Shown one piece after another: positions 10,778 to 23,085 of a DNA stretch of 64,000 nucleotides; the stretch's first letter is position 1, and every line of letters starts with the position of its first letter. The position numbers and the translations under genes were made by a program. The notes under the pieces are model-generated. The model did not search any database. It saw only the letters and a program-made list of their open reading frames with translations, and was not told where the DNA came from. Origin of the DNA: Zhengitettix transpicula (Eukaryota > Arthropoda > Insecta > Orthoptera > Tetrigidae). The DNA lies in assembly GCA_037074705.1 (NCBI GenBank), contig CM073591.1:63676897-63740896 (forward strand), in the 5' to 3' direction.

Positions 10778-11640
10778 TGTAATAATTTAAAATAAATTAA
10801 AGACTACAAATGGCTGTGGCTGAATAAAAATATTTATTTGAACAATTAAACAAATTTTATTAATGAAGTTAAAACACATATAAAAATTACACAATAATAT
10901 TTAGAATCTCAGGGTCTTTACTGGGTTTGATAAATGGGTGAATTGAATTTACGATAATTTATAATTACATTTAGCCTTTATTGAATTTAATTCGTCTAAA
11001 CCTCGACGAATTTTGTTGCGGATGAAAATAAGATTACAGATTGAATTTTAAATTAACTAACAAAACAATTAAAGAAATGAATAATTAAAGAAAAAGAAAT
11101 AATTGAAGAACGATCTGACGTATCTTAAAGAAATGGTTTACAAATAAATTTTAGAGTTTTTTTTTTACTTACGGCCGACCAGGTCTCAATTTTGGGGTTT
11201 TCTGTGCACACGTTTTTGGGGATATCACTGAATTTAAATTGGTTACAAAACACTTGTCGAAACTTGATGTTCTCTCAGCTGGAAACGGCTACTCCTTCCG
11301 AATTAATGGTCAGTCAGATTATTACCAACTTTGGTTCGATGACATTGGTGACGGCCTCTTTACTTATTAAGTTTTTTACTGCGGCATGACTTATTAGATT
11401 ACTGTTTGTAACTTAATTCTGGCTGGATATCTGCCTGCAAATATGTATGCCGTCCAACCAACTAAACTGTTTCGCTTCTCCCCGTTGACTGCTGTTCGTC
11501 TCGTAGAATTTTGACTGCGTATATCTCAACAATGGTTCTTTGTGTCTCGCCGCCCTGTGTCGCGGTGTATGCTTTATATAGTCTAATAATGAGTCCTTTA
11601 ATTTGCAATTATAACAATGGATTAATTACTAATTACTACA
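10778..11640 (-). mobile_element. Solo-LTR-like element, minus orientation
   Basis: Starts TGTAATAA and ends ACTACA, with (AT)n directly on both sides. It carries GGGTCTTTACTGGG near 10912, shared with the copies at 52969 and 57972. Read on the minus strand, a TATATAAAG box lies ~60-70 bases inside one end, as expected of a U3 promoter. About 863 bp. No internal retroelement genes are present, which suggests recombination down to a single LTR. Confidence 0.6.
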
Positions 11641-13010
11641 ATATATATATATATAAGTGAATATCTGACTGTGTGTCTCCTATGCGTTCCTAAACCATCC
11701 ATCCGATTGCGATGAAACTTTGGTGAAGGTTTCTGTCGGGTCGATTAGATTAATTGTCCAGGTGTTTTTAGTATATAACTTCAACCCCTTGAAGCACAAA
11801 TAAGGAAGCAGGTAAAGAAGTGTTACATAAATATAACGCAAAAATCCATGGTTACAGATGTCATCGAGTTTAATTCTGACATTTAATATGTCAGTTACGG
11901 TGTAGTTCAGCCCCTATATGTGCGGGTGGGGGAGGAAGTGGTTGAAAGGCCGTTGCATAAAATTAATGAGTGAACAACTGAGACTGGTATTTAATCTGGG
12001 GTTATGGCAGTCATTGATATTAATTCTGACATTTACCATACACTACGAGTATGGGGTGGAAGGGGTTGAAACATATTTCCGAGTAAAATCTTAACACATT
12101 GACCAATTTTTACCAAACTTTATAAACATGCTACTTACAATTAGGAAGAATCACCTTGGGGCTAATAAACGCCTATCATCTCTAGGGGTCCGGGTGAAGG
12201 AGTGGCATTTTATAAACATTCGTAAACGACCATTATCAGCGTCGAATAAAACATTTTCGGAGAAGCTAAATTAGATAGTGCCATTCTAGAAGTTTTAAGA
12301 GTCTAATTTAAACTGCAAAAGGCGAGGGAGTGAAGCTCCCTTGCCGTAAGGGTGGTGGTGGTAGTAGTTTACATTAAAAATAATACAAGAAAGACCGAGA
12401 TTGATGTCGATTTAGTTGTATGGAGTTGCTGAGTTTAATTCTCCCATTAACCATGGCGGTTAAGGATATTTTATTGCTGATTTTCTGAGGGTACCATTTA
12501 TATATTTGGTCTCTGTTAAGTTAAAAATTTATTTATTTTTGCCTTTAAGGTACTAGGAGTATTATAAATGATAAAACCCTTCTTTAACAGTGTATAATTG
12601 TTTAATAAACCGATAAAAGACTGTTAAAGATGGGTTTTATCTTTTAAAATATTAATAGTAAAATACAACAGTCTTTTACCGGTTTATTAAACAAGTGCTA
12701 GGAGTATATTTAGACTTTATTAAGTTAGCGAGTATTTTTTTCCTTCTTTTAATTCGTCGTGATTTTTTAGACACTTTTATTTTATGTATGATGTGAATTT
12801 TCGAGTTGTTAAATACCCTCAGTCATCCTACTGGTTTATTTGAAGTTAAATACCGAGGGATTAACTCGGGGAAGGAAACTTAAATGGGTAAACAGTGACG
12901 TTATTGATGCTAGTTACATGAAATGTTAACCAAGAGAGGTTAGATTCGAATAAATTTCGTCCGGGCTAAGTTAAATAAATACCCCGGGCAACGTCGGGCA
13001 CTCAGCTGGC
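11641..13010 (+). mobile_element. Helitron-like element with internal degenerate tandem units
   Basis: Begins in an AT run followed by GTGAATATCTGACTGTGTG. It contains repeated blocks (GAGTTTAATTCTGACATTTA at two or three points, ..GGGTGGGGGAGG.., TCGAATAAAACATTTTCGG) of the same kind as the array at 34310-38543. It ends near CCCCGGGCAACGTCGGGC, then ACTCAGCTGG. A GC-rich hairpin followed by CTRR is the usual right end of Helitrons, so the assignment is inferred. No helicase is present. A fold-back insertion sits at 12563-12697. Confidence 0.5.
12563..12697. mobile_element. Fold-back insertion with 10 bp target duplication
   Basis: CTAGGAGTAT occurs on both sides (12553-12562 and 12698-12707). 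Between them TTAATAAACCGATAAAAGAC is repeated inverted near 12668 with one mismatch, and GATAAAACCCTTCTTTAACA pairs with the inverted copy near 12618. The two inverted repeats overlap, giving alternative hairpins. Confidence 0.65.
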
Positions 13011-13019
13011 GCTTTATAA

Positions 13020-14440
13020 ATATCCAATCTTATTTTCGATAGACACGACAAATTCAATTCCTTCAGAGATGTTATTTAGAGTATACGGGTTGATACTTTG
13101 ACTATATGAAATTAAAATATTCGGAATTAGAATTAATTCACTAAAACCAGATATAGCATGCAAATCGAATACTTACTCAGTCTACTTACTATACAGTATT
13201 TTTCTGTAATAAATATTCGTTTCACAAAATAATATTAAAATATTTAAATATATGAAGCAATGCTGCATTGAAGCTATCCAATTTTCACAAGACGATATAT
13301 ATATATGAGACATTTTTTGGGAAAAAGTTTAAATCTCTGACTTTTAGTTTGTTTCATCTTCGGCACTCAGGAATTGAAGATCGTAGTAATGCCAAGTCAG
13401 GTTAGTTGCAATGTGCTCTTGTTCGGAATTATACTAAAATACCGAACTAAAATATAGAAAGATTCCATCCCATTTCATTATTCAGTTCGTATCTAAACTA
13501 AAATACTATCATTACGTTACACGTTGGTGTGTGAAGTAAATTCATGAACCATGGTTTATACTACTCGTATTAATACATAGCAGCCGGCTATAAGTGATTA
13601 CGTCATACAAATACTTGTTCTTTTTATAACCACATCGATTGATGTGGTGAAACCAACTTCGGAACTTCGAATTACTATACTTATTTGAATTTGGTATAAA
13701 TAAATGCTAAGAAAAGTGCTCGGCAATGTAGAATATCTTTTTGTTTTCCAAAAAGCTTAAAGTAAACAGAGTGTAATTTCAACCGCGAAAAGAATCTTTT
13801 GATTGTGCTTCTTAATTACATTTTATTCCGTTCTGACACTTAACATTTATGAGATGATGCTCACGGTAATGACAGTTTCATTACGTATCTCGAAGTGGTC
13901 AACAACACAGAGTATCTGGTGAAAATTTAGAAAATATTTAAGTAATTAATTTCCATGAATCATATATATTTATTAATAAAAATGGTAGTTTAGGCCTTTT
14001 TAAGCGAGACATCGAGACGAAACTCAACACCTATTCATCAGAGCCTTAGCAATGATTGACATTGGACAAGTCCACTCTCCGAGTTTTGGCTTTTGGAAAC
14101 CTAACATAAAAACCAATAATTTCCCTGATATAATTGACCACTAACAGAGACCGCAGTTAAAAACAGGCATAATCTAACCCAATTTGCAACTTTTAAGTGT
14201 TGAGTTTGAAGAGGATTCTTATAAAATCCATTAGGCCAATCTGTGTGAGTCCGTATGATAGTGTTCGATGCCATCACTGAGTTGGGTCTGCTCTAGGTTA
14301 GTCTCGCTTTCTCAATGCCTCGGCTCTCTGCTCACTATTAAATACATATGATGTAAAATGTTCTATAACATTTTAGAAAAACCATAGACTCCAAAGAAAG
14401 CATGAATAAAATAACATTACAGATTTCGCGTATAATTTGA
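13020..14440. other. No gene recognised
   Basis: AT-rich sequence without a long open frame. No domain, RNA gene or repeat was recognised. Confidence 0.5.
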
Positions 14441-14455
14441 TTGGTTATTGATATA

Positions 14456-14836
14456 ATTTAATAAAAATTATTACAATTTAGCTTCTAGTTCTGGACCTTT
14501 CTGTTAGTTTCATGGGGAAATAAATAGAGGCATTACATATGGTACCATTATAGTAATGTGTATATGTTAAATTTCTTATGTCACTCGATGCACCCTTACA
14601 ATTCTCATCTGTTGTCTCTGGACTGTGTTTGTTGGCTGCTACGTCACAACTTCTGGCCGAAATTGTTCGGTGTTTCACAGTGGACTGGATGAATCTATCT
14701 TTGAGGACTGTCTACGCCAACTTCAACTATAATTAAATAGCATATTTCCTCTAATTACTCATATATCTGAACGAACGATAACTACCAACTAGACTGACAT
14801 TTATACTTACCTTCCAATCTTCAGTGTCCTGCTAAC
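14456..14836 (-). repeat. Copy 1 of a duplicated ~380 bp segment
   Basis: Aligns through almost its whole length with 17159-17548. On the minus strand it keeps an open frame (MKHRTISARSCDVAANKHSP, then ETTDENCKGASSDIRNL). It also has a perfect AAG/GTAAGT donor near 14812 and a CAG acceptor before the open frame, so it resembles part of a duplicated spliced gene. The family was not recognised. Confidence 0.6.
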
Positions 14837-15801
14837 TTCTTTTTCACAATAACTTACAATTTATTCTGACTTGGAAGTTTCTGTCACTGAAGTAGGATTT
14901 TTAGTAGCAGATGAATTTGGCTTGGGAAGAGTACTTGACCTCCTCGGGAAATGGTTAACGTTTTAAAACAGTAATCCAGAAATTTCTGGGAAATAGCACT
15001 ACATTCCTTACGGAGTTGCAAGAAGTGCTTGAACCTCTATTACGCGGCTTAGGTATTATTAGTATTAGCTTTATCACATTGAACGGGTCAGAATTTAAGT
15101 GTACAAAACAGGAATTTGGATGATAAGTTGTAATAAAACCTTAAGGCGACCACTGGTTAAACAAAATTTCAACTGTCAGCATCAAACGGTTAGATTAACC
15201 GACAGGTATTTGGTATAAGCAATTGAACACAAACCGTTCGAACGTCATTTCTTTTAGATAGAAGTTGTTATAGACGGAAGTAAAGGAAAATTGACGAGAA
15301 TAAAATTGATTAATCCCCCAAGTAACAATACATGTTTTACGGCATAGTGAAAATGTAAGCCTGGTTATTCCACAGTTTAACAAAATTTGTTTCGATCATT
15401 TTTAACTTTGTTATATCGAATTTAATTAGAGAAATTTTTTCCGAACTAGTTTTAGAAATGTCCAACATGAGCATCTTAAAAAATCTTTCAAAGAGCTCTT
15501 CTTCGAGCGGATGGAGTATAAAATATATAAGAGTGTTGTCAAAACACAGTTCTGTTACAGAAATATTGTGGTATAAATTAATATCTATTAGACGCCTCAA
15601 GAAATCTGTACATTTTGTCTGCATGTAGGTTGTATGCATACGTATTCGTGAAACTAAGAAAAGTTAGTGTATTGAAGAGCTTATACAAATGTTAAAGTTT
15701 TCAAAGAGACGAATTACCTTGTAGTTATATGTTACAATAAGTGATGTGAAATTGACATGGCCCAACCAAGTTTCTAATAATAAGGCAACCATTAAAGATA
15801 G
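14837..15801. other. No gene recognised
   Basis: Two minus-strand open frames (15195-15383 and 15337-15639) show no domain or signal peptide and look like chance frames. The region may be an intron or upstream DNA of the plus-strand gene that follows. Confidence 0.4.
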
Positions 15802-15869
15802 AAAGAAAGAATTACTAAAGAACTAACCGTCAATAAATCGTTAAAAAAATATGAAGAAATTTTGTTCAG
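15802..15869 (+). CDS. Possible upstream exon of the unknown plus-strand gene
   Basis: The frame ITKELTVNKSLKKYEEILF runs to a good CAG/GTAAGA donor at 15870 and ends in phase 2. That is the phase needed to join the exon beginning at 16541. The acceptor (GATAG) lacks a pyrimidine tract, so the left end is uncertain. Confidence 0.3.
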
Positions 15870-16064
15870 GTAAGAGAAAATGAAAAGGAGAAATGAAGTT
15901 AATGTATTAGCAATAATGAGAAATGTTATTGAAACAGCAAATAAATTTTCAGAGCAATTGGGAATGGAAATATTTGAAACGAAACTTTTTCCTTAATAAT
16001 TTGACAAATTATTTTATAAATTAGGTAATTCACCTCTTGATACGTAGAATATTATTATTTTTTT

Positions 16065-16262
16065 TATTTTTTTTCAGTCGCATCAACTTCTAGGGTCCTT
16101 AGCGACTCATTATTGGTACTCATCTTGCCTTCTAGGGGAACTAATTGTTGAGAGTTTCTCGCACGCACACATACATCTATGACCTCGCTGAGAGAGAACC
16201 TTGAACCTCCGCGATGAGAGGCAGTCACGCTGACCCCTTCACCACAGGAGGTCGGCGCGTAG
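16065..16262 (-). repeat. tRNA-derived SINE
   Basis: Read on the minus strand it opens with GCCGACCTCCTGTGGTGAAG, then GGGTCAGCGTGACTGCCTC (an A-box-like block), and continues to an A-rich end (poly-T on the plus strand at about 16055-16075). The head matches the SINE at 46074. The B box is decayed (GGTTCAAGG). Confidence 0.7.
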
Positions 16263-16540
16263 GTTAGAATTAGTAAGATTGTCGTGATTGATGCCAGCTG
16301 CTGATAGATTTTTTGTTAAGAACCAGTTAAGTTCTTGGTCAATTTGTCGAATAAGGGATGTCATCTCCTTTTGTTTGAAAATACGCCATCCCAGTAACGA
16401 CTGAATGATTCAGAAAAGTATATCGAAAGTAGGTTAGATGGTGCAGCGTTATAAATCAAAAACTGTCTACTCATAATACCAGAACTACTACGGAACCAAT
16501 TCATTAGTTATTAGACCGGAAATATTTTCTGTCATAATAG

Positions 16541-16760
16541 TAAACATGTCGTAAGCACTCGAAATAAACAATTATTGAGAAATTTAGATATGCAGAATAT
16601 TGGAGTAATGTTCCAGAGCTGTTTGGCGCTCCCGAACTCTGTGGTTCGTGCTAAGGCGAGTTTCGTTAACAACGATGAGACTATCAGATCTCCGACGCCC
16701 GCCCCGCCGCAACAAGCGCAGCTCAAAGCAAAGGTCAAGGATAACAAGCTTATGCACAAG
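16541..16760 (+). CDS. Unknown gene, exon 1 of the recovered set
   Basis: The acceptor is TCTGTCATAATAG and the donor AAG/GTAACA. It encodes KHVVSTRNKQLLRNLDMQNI and onward to DNKLMHK in phase 0. If there is no upstream exon, translation would start at Met 16590. Confidence 0.65.
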
Positions 16761-19700
16761 GTAACATCTTTGACGCAGGATTATAATTTATATGCATTTT
16801 TTTTTTGGAGTCGAATCACTTCTCTGACACTGTTTTACGTTTTCAGTTTATACGGATCTTAAAAAGCATTTTCTATGAATGCCAATGATCCACAGAAATT
16901 TCACCTTTAATTTTTTTAATACTTTAATCCTGTAATGCAGCTTGTCATTACCTACCAATATTTTTGTTAATTAGCGTGCTTTCTAATTATGAACTAACCA
17001 AAAATTTCTCATCCTTGGAATTTCTATTCAGACTCTCGAGGTTTACGTTCGTCTACCATAATCATCTGAAACAGCGGTAATATTTTCTAGTTTTAGATAA
17101 AATGATTATGTAATTATTGAATGTGATTGAGTTATTCACAATTTATTTTTATTCTATAGATTTAATAAAAATGATTACTATTTAGCTTATAGTTCTGGAT
17201 CCTTCTGTTCGTTTCACGGGGAAATGAATAGAGGCATGATATATGGTACCGTTTCAGTAATGTGTATATGTTAAATTTCTGATGTCACTCCATGTACCCT
17301 TTTGATTCTCATCTGTGGTCTCTGGACTGTGTTTCTTGGCTGCTACGACACAATTTCTGGCCGAAATTGTTCGGTGTTTCACACTAGACTGGATGAATCC
17401 ATCCTTGAAGACTGTAAACGATCTACTGTGTCTACGCCAACGTTCAACAAGAATTAAATAGCATATTTCCTCTAATTACTCATATATCTGAACGAACGAT
17501 AGACTGGCATTTGAACTTACCTCCAAATATTCAGTGTTCTGCTAATCCTACAGCGTTTCCAGTCGAAGACGCTCCTTGGAACGTGAACACTCAAACCCTC
17601 CTCGAAGACCTGAGGATTCCATATGTAACCAGCGAAATTATAAAATTAACAATGCCTACCACCACAATCTCATGAGTCACGAAAACCATCTCGTACATCA
17701 GCTAGCCCAAGAACTAGTTGTACGAAGTAGATTAAATCGACAATGGCCAAATGATCTAATTCCTTGGTTCAAACAGACCTAAGGCATTTATTTGGGAGTT
17801 ACATTAATAGATGACTTCCGCCTCATATCATAACTATGTCACACGATTTGCTTATTAATCATTTATTTAATATAAGAGTAGATTGTAAATATGCAAATAA
17901 TTTTTTTTTGAAATTCATCCTCACCGCGATACTTACGTATGGTTCATATTCGCAATAACTAACAACAAAACTTTTCTCCTGTTCGAGTACAGCATTATAC
18001 AAGTTCCCTCACTTTTCATTATGCAATGTTTTTCAGAACAGTATTTTAATTTACGTCGGAGAACAAACGCAGCTGTGTTGTTGTATGGATGACAACAGTA
18101 ATCATTTGCCTAAGTTGAGCAATCAAGTCCACAGACCTGAAATAACATTTGTTTCAACATTTTTCTGTAATATTACAAAAAATGTTGGTTCCTTCTGCTT
18201 CCAAGAACAATAACTAGCCGTGGTGAATTGTTAATCTTGCAACTGCCTCTACGACGTGTCCTTCACCGCCCTACTGCACTTCAAATAATGCCTCATTACT
18301 CTGCTTTGAGGTAATGACTGAGCATGACCATGGCGATTACATAATTCAAGAAATATTACATGTTTCTCACTCAACTCGAAAATCCTTCTTCACTCCATCA
18401 AATTTCGGGATTGAACGTGTTAACTCGCATAGAATTAGAGTGAACACGCTCATTATTCAGCTATTGACCAATCTTCAATATAACTATTTTATACCTCTCA
18501 ATAATTTACGAGTACATTCGTATAATTTCTCTACATTTCATTAAACCCACTTATATATATTCTAACAAGGTAGAATAATTTTTTTTTGTCTCTGATGTGT
18601 ACTTCAACTTTATTTCAAATTTTTTATTTGCCGAATCTGTTTAATATTTTATTAGCGTCATTTTAAGCCTGTCATATTTGTAACTTATTTTATTTATAGT
18701 GAGATGTGTAGTTCATAGTTTAACTATTATGATCTGTATACGATTATTACAGTCCCTTTATTATTATATTTCCGCATTTGGTCGGAAAATGTGCGCATGC
18801 CTATTGAAAACTATTTCAAGCATGCTAGAAATTAAAGCTCACCTTTGCGGCTCGTTTCTTCATAACATTTCTTAATTTTATTTTACCAGGTTCTTTTCAA
18901 GAGCAGAGCTCTAGAGGGCACGCCCAGACAGGAAGACCTCATGTGCAGTATCAGACATCAAGTCGAAAACACGGCTACGGTATTTGATACTAAACATATT
19001 TTTTAAGTTTCTTGGGTCTTAATGATATAAGAGAATTGAAATGATTTTTTTCTTTTATAGTTTTCCTATATATTAAACATATAAACTCACGATATTAGTG
19101 AAAAGAATTAAACAAAATTACTCGAATGAATGAAGTCCACATTATTATATATATTGCAAAATAATGTTTTTAATGAAAAATGACCGTGATAAAAGTTCAA
19201 TATGTTACCAAATTATCCCAGTTAAACTAACGTGATGTATATACAGAGTGTTTAGAAAATGTCTGAAAATATTGTAAGGCTGTTGCGGGATAGGTTGTAC
19301 TAAGAAATAATTGTTAAGAAAAAAATTCTATACGTTTTGTCGTTTCCGATTTAATTAGCCTTAGATTTAGCCAATCACGTCGTTCCGCGTGCAAATTCAA
19401 TCAGTCCACCAGAGTCGGTGTTGCCAAACGTGTTCTTCGTTTGGTTAGCTAAAACCGAAAAAGAAAGCAAAAAAAAAAGTCGCGAATCCATTAGACGGAG
19501 CAAGGATCGAATCCGAGCCAACAGGGCGGAACTTGGCAGTTTCGTGCGCTAATATCTATGAGGACAACTTTCATTAATTTTTTCAGGTTGTGTAGTACAA
19601 GTGAGGAACTGGAGTGAATCGAAAAACGAGCGTATGTTAATGTTAACTTGCGTTAATTAAATCAGAAATGGCGCAAAAAATCGTTTTTTTCCTAACAATT

Positions 19701-22700
19701 AGTTCTCAGTACATCCTACCTTTCAACACACTTCAATACTTAGACCTTTCCTGACCAACCTGTATAATTCAATTTATTATACTTTTGTTATGATTCGGTT
19801 TCAATACTTTGTAAAATCACTGATGAGCTAAGTTGCAAGATAACACAAACTGGCATTGTTCAAGAATATCTTTAACGATATTTTGGTTGCTTTGTATTGA
19901 ACGTACACATTGTAGTGAACAACGATCACTGAATTTGGACTAGACCCCTCGTATTTTTTCGTGATAGGGTAAGGGGAAATCAAAGAAGATAAAAGTTCTG
20001 ATTCCTTAGATTATTATTTGATTGTTTTGTTTTATGTCGAAACGATTTTAAGCTGCTTAAAATATTTGGAAATAATTTTAAAATATCTTCAAAATCAAAT
20101 CTATTAAGGCGTTTTATAATTAATTTAAAGCAATGCTCTTTAGTAAGGATTTAATCTAGTCACCCTAAAGAATTCTTGTTAGTGAGAATGAGTCTGAGAT
20201 AAGTGGACAATGCAGCTTGAAAATAAAGAATCAGCACCTCAGTAACAAATCCGTTTGAAAGACCTGACAAGTTTCAAAGCACTTATTTAAACATGACGAA
20301 TTGTGTATAAAATTGAAAATATGTGAAAATATACCGAAGATGCTTAATGAATCGTTTTTAATGTCCAATTTTTGAGAAAAAGGGAAAATTTTAGACAAAT
20401 GATCAAGTCTCGAATAAATTACATACACGATGAAAGTAATATAAGCCTGAAATATATTTTCTCGCTTTTGATTTAAACATAAGGAATTGGCATATGATAT
20501 ACCGACGATAGATTTTCTGGCATATTAATTTAATTTATTCATAAACGGAAGTTTTTAACAATTATTTTGAGCAAGTTTTATAACGCATATTTATCACTGT
20601 TCATCGAAGATAATATGATTGAACAATTATTGAGTAATTTATAGTACGGTGACATTACTAAAGAATTTGTTCCTAAATTCGTTCCTTGTCCTGTTAATAT
20701 TAACAGAAATATTTTCTTTTCGGAGAGAATCACAAGTTTCGTTCTGGCTGTTCGGAGTGTGTGGTACGATCACCACAAGGCTATGGACAAATACTGTACA
20801 CGGATAGTTGTAAAAAAATGAAAGTAATGGTTTTAAAGGAAAATGGTGACGAAATATACTCTCATTTTACAGAACTTGTCCAGGAAACCGAAGGATCATA
20901 ATGTAGCGAGGCCTGAGGACATTACTACTGGTATGGCAAAATCACCAATAAATAATGAAGGTTAGTACAACGTTTTTTAAGAGATGAAGTGCTCAATGAC
21001 ATGCAATGAACAGTGTCACATAAGTTTGTAATACTATTAATAAAATAAATATTTAAAATCGGTTAATTATTCTATTCATAGGCGTTTTAAGTGACCAGTA
21101 TTATTGGCAAAAAATTAATTATCTTCTTGCTTCAGTTGACCATTCCGTCCACGCTTTTTCACCGTTTTAGACAAAGTAATGCCGTTTATTATACACTTCT
21201 CGAAACGGAAAACTTATCTTGATACAATAATATTGTATATAATCCATTTCTTTAGTTTTCTTGAGCAATGAAACGTCTTGAAAAACACGCTGTATGATGA
21301 CTCTTTGTGCATTAAATTAAGTTGAACCAATTTACCTTTACAACGGTTCTAGTTACTGGTATTGTCAGTACCAGTAGAACGGTTTAACTAGACCATTTCT
21401 TAAATTTGTTTTCACCATGTTCCAAACTGTAATTAATTTTCCTTGACGAGTCATTATTTCTCACTTCCCATAAATTAATTACCTGCAAATGATTTAACGC
21501 TATAGTTAATTACATCAATTGAGTCTTTTACTTTGGTGATTAGAGTTAACTTACATGTGATGCACCCCAAATGATATGGAACTTTTGAATTAATCGTAAG
21601 ATTTCTGTACCATAAAATAAACGAATCCAATTCAATCCACGACGGTCGATTACTGTTTATTTAAGTTTTGTTAATCGCTTAGTGACGCTTACAATCACAA
21701 TTAAGAAGTATATTACTATCGCATTCCATTTTTATTTTATTTTGGGAGCTTTAAAAACTATATGAGGAGAAAATACTTTATTTAGAATTCACTCAAATGT
21801 TTGCTGAAAATTAAAAATTTATTGAATAAAGAATATATATATATTTACTCTCCTTGTATTTCACAAAATTTAAAAGATCAAACATATAAATGCTGAATTT
21901 AAATTAATTTTTAAGTAATAATTTTATTTTTCTCTGGGCTTTTTATGCGTACATTTTATCGTCAAAGTTTCGAGGCATCTACTAATGGAAAAACTGAAAC
22001 CCAGTGGCAATTTATATTTAGAAATACAGCAAATTACTTTGACACACATAATACACAAATATATATAAATATATATTGTAATACTAATTAGAGGTCAGTA
22101 GTGATTTTAATAATTGGATTGTTAGCGGTGCCAATTCTTCAAAGACGACAATGAGTAGGCTAGCTTTGTTGCGAGCCGCTAGCACTGTCTGGAGCAGTCT
22201 GTCTGATATTGTAGCCGGGAGAGGAAGTAAAATTTGAAGAGAACTAACAGCGTGGGCTAAGTATAAAATTCAACTGAGAAAGTTACAAGTTTTTAAATCC
22301 AAGTATAAAGTTTGGGTAGCGAGATACTTTGTAAAACACTGCAAAGATTAATAAAATATTTGCGCCACATTAAGATTCATACGCGTACTGAGATCAACAT
22401 TTTACACATAAAGACAATGTATAACAATATGTCTGGCTGATGATCCGGAGGTGCAGCAGATCCAGTTCCCGGAGAAAAATTCAATAACTATAACCGTGTG
22501 TTTGACAATCAAGTGTAGAGTCAGTGATTCATGGCATTTTTAGTGTAAATTGTGTGCCCGAACCGAGGTAACTAAGTCTGGTACCAGCCAAATATTTTGT
22601 AAGTAGAAACCAAGTTAATTAAGGTTGTAAACGATAGTTAAAGGAATTCGTCAGATTTCGTTCGTCACATTTTGGTTTTGATGGTTAATTTCTTAATTTA

Positions 22701-23043
22701 TAAATTCTATGATTGTTATTTACTTATCAAGTCCAGGTAAACGACCCTGAGAGAAGAGTTATAAAATTTCTAAACATTGAAACTTTAACTGTACTTAACC
22801 TCAGAGAAAATGTTATAAATTTCTGTTAAATAATAAATGGTATCGTAAAGTTTAAAGTAGCACTTATTTCTTGATCCTTCCTGTTAAATTAAAAATGAAT
22901 TGTTTCAGAATTAATTATCAATTTAATAAAAGTTAATTGTTTAAATAATTCAATAAAATAATTTGTTTATTCATTTAATTAGTCACTCTTATTTAATCAT
23001 TCCACAACGTGGGCCAAATTAAATCTATCTTTTTATTATTTAT

Positions 23044-23085
<42 letters not shown>

